In this document: piece by piece, positions 7,528 through 10,973 of the stretch
How the letters are laid out: every line of letters starts with the position of its first letter
Numbering within the stretch: the first letter of the stretch is position 1
Assembly (NCBI GenBank): GCA_040882055.1
Contig: JBBECA010000094.1
Coordinates: 1 to 10,973, forward strand
Source of the DNA: Nitriliruptor sp040882055
GTDB lineage: Bacteria > Actinomycetota > Nitriliruptoria > Nitriliruptorales > Nitriliruptoraceae
DNA length: 10,973 nt
Direction of reading: 5' to 3'
Translations under genes and position numbers: made by a program
The notes under the pieces: model-generated
What the model was told of the DNA's origin: nothing
Seen by the model: the letters and a program-made list of their open reading frames with translations, nothing else
Databases searched by the model: none

Positions 7528-7555
7528 TTGTGCTGCGGCGCTCCCCGCTTATGCT
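7528..7555 (+). promoter_or_regulatory. Candidate promoter of the ABC transporter operon
   Basis: TTGTGC (7528-7533) and TATGCT (7550-7555) are 16 bp apart. TATGCT matches TATAAT at 4 of 6 positions and stands out in this GC-rich context. Transcription would start near 7562, next to the 8-bp palindrome GAACGTTC (7560-7567). No activity evidence is available. Confidence 0.4.
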
Positions 7556-7565
7556 CCCTGAACGT

Positions 7566-7592
7566 TCGACCGGTGGCCGTCACCGCGGTCGA
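7566..7592 (+). other. Hairpin in the leader of the ABC transporter operon
   Basis: Bases 7566-7575 pair with 7581-7592: ten base pairs with a two-base bulge (7585-7586) and a five-base loop (7576-7580). It would sit at the very 5' end of a transcript begun near 7562. It could stabilise the mRNA or be part of a regulatory leader. It matches no riboswitch class I recognise. Confidence 0.45.
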
Positions 7593-7714
7593 CGGCGCTC
7601 GGGAGGTGCCAAGGGAACCGGTGCGTGCGGGTCGGCGCCCGGACGCGTCGGCCTCGCCGGACACCGCGCCGCAACATCCCCGTCACACCGGCCACGCAGG
7701 CTCACGCCCCTCAC

Positions 7715-7730
7715 GGAGGTCACCCCGATA
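7715..7730 (+). promoter_or_regulatory. Strong ribosome binding site facing an ATA codon
   Basis: GGAGGT at 7715-7720 is fully complementary to the 16S anti-Shine-Dalgarno core, and a 7-nt spacer leads to ATA (7728-7730) in the permease frame. This is the only well-placed ribosome site near the gene, so it decides the start. The bases ATAG also contain a TAG that closes an overlapping frame. Confidence 0.7.
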
Positions 7731-8582
7731 GGACGGTCCCGCGCAGCGGTCAACGCCACCCTCGTGGTGGTGCTCCTGGCCGCCCTGTGGGAGGGCTACC
7801 GGGCGGTGGCGTTGGCCCTCGGCAACACCTGGCCCGGCACCAGCACCGATCTGCCCATCGTCGTACGCGGCAGCGGGAACGCCCAGACCTTCCCCCACCT
7901 GTGGGACATCGTCGCGGCCTTCGGCCGGCCCTACCGCGGCGGCGGTGAGACGCTCGGCTCGTTCCTGCTGAGCGGTGTCGCGCACACCGCCCGCGAGGTC
8001 GCGGTGGGTTTCGTGCTCGGGGTGGCGCTCGGCTTCCTGCTCGGGGTGCTATTCCGCCACTCCGCGCTGGCCGAGCGGGCGCTGATGCCGTACGTCGTGG
8101 CCTCCCAGGTCGTGCCGTTCATCGCGTTCGCCCCGATCCTGGTGGTGGTCTTCAACCAGTGGGAGTTCCTGCCGGACTGGACCGGCGTGGCGGTGCTGTC
8201 GATGTACCTCGTCTTCTTCCCGGTGGCGATCAACACCGTCCGCGGGCTCCGGGCAGCCGACCCGACCGCCGAGGAGCTGATGCGCTCCTACGCGGTGAGT
8301 TCGTGGACCCGGTTGTGGAAGCTCCGGGTCCCGGCCGCCCTCCCGCACCTGTTCGTCGGGATGAAGATCGGCGCCACCGCCGCCGTGGTCGGCGCGATCG
8401 TGGGCGAGATCTCGGCGCCGGCGTCCGCCGGCATCGGCGGCGCCATCTTCGCCTTCGGGCGGGTGAGCAACAACGCCGTCCAGCTGTTCGCCACGACCGC
8501 GGTCGCCGGCCTGCTCGGCATCACCGCCTACCTCATCATCGTCGGACTCGAGCGCGTCGCCCTGCGCTCCCACGGAGAGTGA
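7728..8582 (+). CDS. ABC transporter permease 1 (SsuC/ThiX-type), apparent ATA start
   Basis: Inner-membrane subunit of an importer of the nitrate/sulfonate/pyrimidine class. From 7728 the protein has 284 aa. The first membrane helix (AAVNATLVVVLLAALWEG) is followed by a long outside loop of about 50 residues, then further helices, and the cytoplasmic ATPase-docking loop near LRAADPTAEELMRSYAVSSW, the EAA-type motif followed by RVPAALPHLF. The start is unusual: a perfect GGAGGT (7715-7720) lies 7 nt before ATA at 7728, where an ATG would be expected. The nearest normal in-frame choices are worse: GTG 7764 and the two GTG codons after it lack a ribosome site and lose residues before the first helix, while ATG 7551 adds an Arg-rich extension. 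The gene ends 8 bp before the ATPase gene. Confidence 0.88.
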   Translation: MGRSRAAVNATLVVVLLAALWEGYRAVALALGNTWPGTSTDLPIVVRGSGNAQTFPHLWDIVAAFGRPYRGGGETLGSFLLSGVAHTAREVAVGFVLGVALGFLLGVLFRHSALAERALMPYVVASQVVPFIAFAPILVVVFNQWEFLPDWTGVAVLSMYLVFFPVAINTVRGLRAADPTAEELMRSYAVSSWTRLWKLRVPAALPHLFVGMKIGATAAVVGAIVGEISAPASAGIGGAIFAFGRVSNNAVQLFATTAVAGLLGITAYLIIVGLERVALRSHGE

Positions 8583-8590
8583 CCCGCCCC

Positions 8591-9409
8591 ATGGCTGCAC
8601 AGGAACCCGTGCACACGACCCCCGCCGGCGCGACCGGCGCACCGCTCGTCGCCGCGCGGGCGGTGACCAAGCGCTTCGGCACCGGCGACGAGGCCGTGGT
8701 CGCGCTCTCCGACGTCTCGCTCGACGTGGCGCCGGGCGACTTCGTGTCGCTCATCGGCCCCTCTGGATGCGGGAAGTCGACCCTGCTGCGCACGATCGCC
8801 GACCTCACCCCGGCCACCGACGGCGAGGTGCAGGTCCGCGGGAAGTCGGCCCACCAGGCCCGTTGCGACCGCGACTACGGCATGGTCTTCCAGAAGGCCA
8901 CGCTGTTCAACTGGCGGACCGTGCGCCGCAACGTCGAGCTCCCCCTCGAGATCATGGGGCACTCCCGCGAGGAGCGGACGCGACGCGCGGACGAGATGCT
9001 CGAGCTGGTCGAGCTCAGCGAGTTCGCCAAGAAGCGACCCCAGCAGCTCTCCGGTGGCATGCAGCAGCGCGTCGCGATCGCGCGGGCGCTCGCGTTCGAA
9101 CCCGCCCTGCTGCTGATGGATGAACCGTTCGGCGCGCTCGACGAGATCACCCGCGAACGTCTCAACGACGAGCTGTTGCGCATCTGGCAGCGGACCGGCA
9201 CCACGATCATCTTCGTGACCCACTCGATCCCCGAGGCGGTCTTCCTGTCCAACCGCATCGTGGTGATGAGCCCGCGGCCCGGGCGGGTCCTGGCCGAGAT
9301 CCCCGTCGACCTGCCCTACCCGCGCAGCGAGGACACCCGCGAACACCCGCGGTACTTCGAGCTGGTCACCGAGGTCCGCGAGACGCTCCGGGCGGCGGAA
9401 CGCGCGTGA
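8591..9409 (+). CDS. ABC transporter ATP-binding protein (SsuB/TauB/ThiZ-type)
   Basis: Cytoplasmic ATPase that powers the importer. The 272-aa protein has all motifs in order: Walker A GPSGCGKST (56-64), Q-loop Gln101 in MVFQKATLFNWRTV, signature LSGGMQQR (153-160), Walker B LLLMDEPF (Asp177, Glu178), D-loop GALD, and switch His211 in VTHSIPEAVFLSNRIVVMS. The FNWRTV and HSIPEAVFLS segments are typical of the nitrate/sulfonate/taurine and pyrimidine subfamily. The ATG at 8591 is preceded by GGAGAG (8574-8579) inside the end of permease 1, with an 11-nt spacer. Its stop overlaps the GTG start of permease 2 by 4 bp, so the two are translationally coupled. The protein appears intact and active. 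Confidence 0.96.
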   Translation: MAAQEPVHTTPAGATGAPLVAARAVTKRFGTGDEAVVALSDVSLDVAPGDFVSLIGPSGCGKSTLLRTIADLTPATDGEVQVRGKSAHQARCDRDYGMVFQKATLFNWRTVRRNVELPLEIMGHSREERTRRADEMLELVELSEFAKKRPQQLSGGMQQRVAIARALAFEPALLLMDEPFGALDEITRERLNDELLRIWQRTGTTIIFVTHSIPEAVFLSNRIVVMSPRPGRVLAEIPVDLPYPRSEDTREHPRYFELVTEVRETLRAAERA

Positions 9410-10218
9410 CCGCCACCACCGCCTCCTCCGTCGCCGACCCCGGCCTGCCCGGTCGGGTCAGCGCAGGGATCCGACGGCTCGTGCCGGCCCTGCTCGCGGC
9501 GGTGTTGGTGCTGGTGATCTGGGAGGCGGCGGTCCGCATCTTCGAGATCCGTCCGATCCTGATCCCCGCCCCCCTCGCCATCCTCCGCACGTTCGTCGAG
9601 GACCTCCCCAGGCTCGCCGAGGCGGTCTGGACCACCGGCCGCGCGTCGCTGCTCGGCTTCCTCGTCGGCGGTACCGCTGGGTTCCTGGCCGGAGCGCTCG
9701 TCGCCGGCTGGGCGTGGCTGCGCGAGGGGATGCTCCCGGTCGGCGTCGCGCTCGGGGCCATCCCGATCGTGGCCACCGCGCCGATCTTCAACCTCTGGTT
9801 CGGGGCCCTGTCGGTGTGGTCCAACGCCGCGGTCGTCGCCCTCGTGGTCTTCTTCCCGATGTTGGTCAACACGATCACCGGGCTGAGTTCGGCCGAGGCG
9901 GGCCACACCGAGCTGATGCGCTCGTTGGCGGCGGACCGCCGCACCGTCTTCGTCAAGCTCCTGCTGCCGACCGCGCTGCCGTTCGTCTTCGGCGCCCTGC
10001 GCGTCGGCGCGGCGCTCGCGGTCATCGCCGCGGTGGTCGCCGACTTCTTCGGGGGGTTCCGCTCGAGCGCGGGCTTCTTCATCAAGACGTTGATGGCGAC
10101 GGCGGACTACACCGGCGCCTGGGCGACCGTGCTCGCGTTGTGCCTCTTCGGGCTCGCGCTGTACGGGGCGGTGGCAACCTTGGAACGGTGGATGGTCCCG
10201 GCGGCGAGCGAGTCGTGA
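9406..10218 (+). CDS. ABC transporter permease 2 (SsuC/ThiX-type)
   Basis: Second inner-membrane subunit of the same importer, 270 aa. The first helix (LVPALLAAVLVLVIWEAAV) is followed by RPILIPAPLAILRTFVEDLP, a typical family N-terminus. The EAA-type loop reads SSAEAGHTELMRSLAADRRT followed by VFVKLLLPTALPFVFGALRVG. Later come ADFFGGFRSSAGFFIKTLM and a C-terminal helix ending with ERWMVP. About six membrane segments are likely. The GTG start overlaps the ATPase stop as GTGA (9406-9409). It differs clearly from permease 1 in length, first loop and EAA-loop residues, so the pair probably forms a heterodimeric channel, which is less usual in a family that commonly has a single permease gene (family knowledge). 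Confidence 0.94.
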   Translation: MTATTASSVADPGLPGRVSAGIRRLVPALLAAVLVLVIWEAAVRIFEIRPILIPAPLAILRTFVEDLPRLAEAVWTTGRASLLGFLVGGTAGFLAGALVAGWAWLREGMLPVGVALGAIPIVATAPIFNLWFGALSVWSNAAVVALVVFFPMLVNTITGLSSAEAGHTELMRSLAADRRTVFVKLLLPTALPFVFGALRVGAALAVIAAVVADFFGGFRSSAGFFIKTLMATADYTGAWATVLALCLFGLALYGAVATLERWMVPAASES

Positions 10219-10238
10219 CCGGACAGCGGCAAGAGCAC

Positions 10239-10261
10239 CGCGGTGACCGCCGGTCACCGCG
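10239..10261 (+). other. Perfect hairpin upstream of the substrate-binding protein gene
   Basis: CGCGGTGACC (10239-10248) pairs with GGTCACCGCG (10252-10261) over a 3-base GCC loop: ten uninterrupted, mostly G-C pairs in the 70-bp gap between permease 2 and the binding protein gene. No T-run follows, so it is not a standard terminator. Possible roles are 3'-end protection or partial termination that lets the binding protein be made in excess, or a dyad operator. Confidence 0.6.
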
Positions 10262-10288
10262 ACACGCACGAGAAGGGGACGACCAACG

Positions 10289-10973
10289 ATGATCCACACT
10301 CGACGCAAGGTGGTGGCCGCGGCCGCTGCGCTCGCGCTGCTCGCCACCGCCTGTGGGGGCGGCGACGACGGTGACGGCACCGACACCGACGACGGCACGG
10401 CAGCGGCCGACGACGGCGCTGCGGAGGACGACGGCGCGACCGACGACGGTGGCGACGACGGCACGGCTGCGGGTGACTGCGAGGAGCTCGAGTCGACCAG
10501 CCTCCAGCTCAAGTGGGTCGCCCAGGCCCAGTTCGCCGGCTTCTTCGCCGCCGACGACCAGGGCTTCTACGAGGAGGAGTGCCTCCAGGTCGACATCATG
10601 GAGGGCGGTCCGGACGTCGGTCCCGCGCAGGTCGTGGCCGGTGGTGGCGCGGACTTCGGGATCGACTGGGTCGCCTCGACCCTGTCGCAGCGGGCCGCCG
10701 GTGAGGACTTCATCACCATCGCGCAGATCTACCAGCGCTCCGGTCTGATGCAGGTCGCCTGGGCCGACTCCGGCATCGAGTCGTTCGAGGACCTCGAGGG
10801 CACCAAGGTCGGCGCCTGGGGCTTCGGCAACGAGTACGAACTCCTCGCCGCGCTGCAGCAGGCTGGTCTCGACCCGGAGAGCGACGTCGAACTCGTCGAC
10901 CAGCCGTTCGACATGACGCTGCTGCTCGACCGGGACATCGACTCGGCGCAGGCCATCACCTACAACGAGTACG
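10289..10973 (+). CDS. NMT1/THI5-like ABC substrate-binding lipoprotein (3' end cut by window)
   Basis: Extracytoplasmic ligand-capturing subunit of the importer; 228 codons are visible. It begins MIHTRRKVVAAAAALALLATAC, a lipoprotein signal peptide with lipobox ATAC, so Cys22 should be lipidated. Residues 23-63 are a low-complexity Asp/Gly/Thr/Ala linker. The folded domain starts near TSLQLKWVAQAQFAGFFAAD, followed by GFYEEECLQVDIMEGG, GGGADFGIDWVASTLSQRAA and ESFEDLEGTKVGAWGFGNEY, all typical of periplasmic NMT1/THI5 proteins that bind pyrimidine precursors, riboflavin or related ligands. Cys64 and Cys98 might form a disulfide (inference). The ATG at 10289 has GAAGGGG upstream. The gene lies 70 bp after permease 2, with a hairpin between. 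Ligand unknown; a cyclic ureide is suggested by context only. Confidence 0.93.
   Translation, partial: MIHTRRKVVAAAAALALLATACGGGDDGDGTDTDDGTAAADDGAAEDDGATDDGGDDGTAAGDCEELESTSLQLKWVAQAQFAGFFAADDQGFYEEECLQVDIMEGGPDVGPAQVVAGGGADFGIDWVASTLSQRAAGEDFITIAQIYQRSGLMQVAWADSGIESFEDLEGTKVGAWGFGNEYELLAALQQAGLDPESDVELVDQPFDMTLLLDRDIDSAQAITYNEY

Larger units (their letters stand above)
7408..7727 (+). promoter_or_regulatory. 320-bp non-coding region between amidohydrolase and ABC transporter genes
   Basis: No credible gene is seen here. In order the stretch holds a perfect 23-bp tandem duplication (7416-7461), a weak inverted repeat with arms CAAGGG and CCCTTG (7493-7524), a candidate promoter (7528-7555), a bulged hairpin (7566-7592) and a leader of roughly 165 nt ending in the ribosome binding site GGAGGT (7715-7720). 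The decamer GTGCCAAGGG occurs both before and after the promoter (7489 and 7606). The layout suggests that the transporter genes have their own transcription start and may be regulated separately from the amidohydrolase. Confidence 0.5.

Noticed and set aside
7601..7660. Cobalamin riboswitch-like string AGGGAACCGGTG
   Set aside because: Only a short piece of the B12-box core is matched; the flanking conserved blocks and the expected fold are missing.
6285..7727. Permease frame read as one 765-codon protein from 6285
   Set aside because: Everything before 7728 in this frame overlaps the amidohydrolase or non-coding DNA and is Arg-rich; only the part from 7728 is a permease.
7440..7727. TPP riboswitch, expected for some THI5-like transporters
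   Set aside because: The CTGAGA and GAACCTGA core blocks are absent.
7606..7731. Small upstream ORF from GTG 7606 ending at TAG 7729-7731 over the ATA start
   Set aside because: The 41-residue product is Arg/Pro/Ser low-complexity. It has no ribosome site at proper spacing, because the GGAGGT at 7602 overlaps the GTG.
9316..10512. 398-codon minus-strand open frame opposite permease 2 and the lipoprotein start
   Set aside because: Composition is Arg/Gly/Glu low-complexity, and it overlaps two well-supported genes.

Overview
The window is very GC-rich, codon third positions are almost all G or C, and several genes start with GTG. Together with the protein families present (class I KARI, PucR, CoA-transferase III, ring-opening amidohydrolase), this points to a high-GC actinobacterium. 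The Asp-rich lipoprotein linker would suit a salt-adapted or deep-branching group such as Nitriliruptoria or Acidimicrobiia, but that placement is inference. No rRNA, tRNA, CRISPR array, transposase or phage gene was seen.

Layout. (1) 1-1142, minus strand: a CaiB/BaiF family III CoA-transferase, cut by the left edge just before its C-terminus. (2) Divergent from it, plus strand: ilvC (1299-2306), then 7 bp later a TauE/SafE-type membrane exporter (2314-3111). (3) Convergent with the exporter, minus strand: a six-helix membrane diguanylate cyclase (3124-4248). Upstream of it is a 212-bp gap with three tandem 13-bp repeats. (4) Minus strand 4461-6113: a PucR-family regulator. (5) Divergent from the regulator, plus strand: a ring-opening amidohydrolase of the cyanuric acid hydrolase/barbiturase family (6301-7407). 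A 320-bp non-coding stretch follows, with a perfect 23-bp tandem duplication, a candidate promoter and a hairpin-rich leader. (6) An ABC importer comes next: permease 1 (7728-8582), ATPase (8591-9409), permease 2 (9406-10218) and a lipoprotein substrate-binding protein of the NMT1/THI5 type (10289 to the right edge).

Regions 4 to 6 read as one functional unit: a regulator of the family that controls purine and pyrimidine catabolism, an enzyme that opens a cyclic amide ring, and an uptake system of a class used for pyrimidine-like and other small heterocyclic or sulfonate compounds. The simplest model is import and hydrolysis of a cyclic ureide (barbiturate, cyanurate or a relative) as a nitrogen source. 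The sequence here cannot say which substrate. Genes beyond the right edge (biuret or allophanate hydrolase, or ureidomalonase and uracil dehydrogenase) would decide.

Points worth a second look: permease 1 has a near-ideal ribosome binding site placed over an ATA codon; two different permeases serve one ATPase; inverted or tandem repeats lie in the control regions of the PucR gene, the cyclase gene, the transporter operon and the substrate-binding protein gene.
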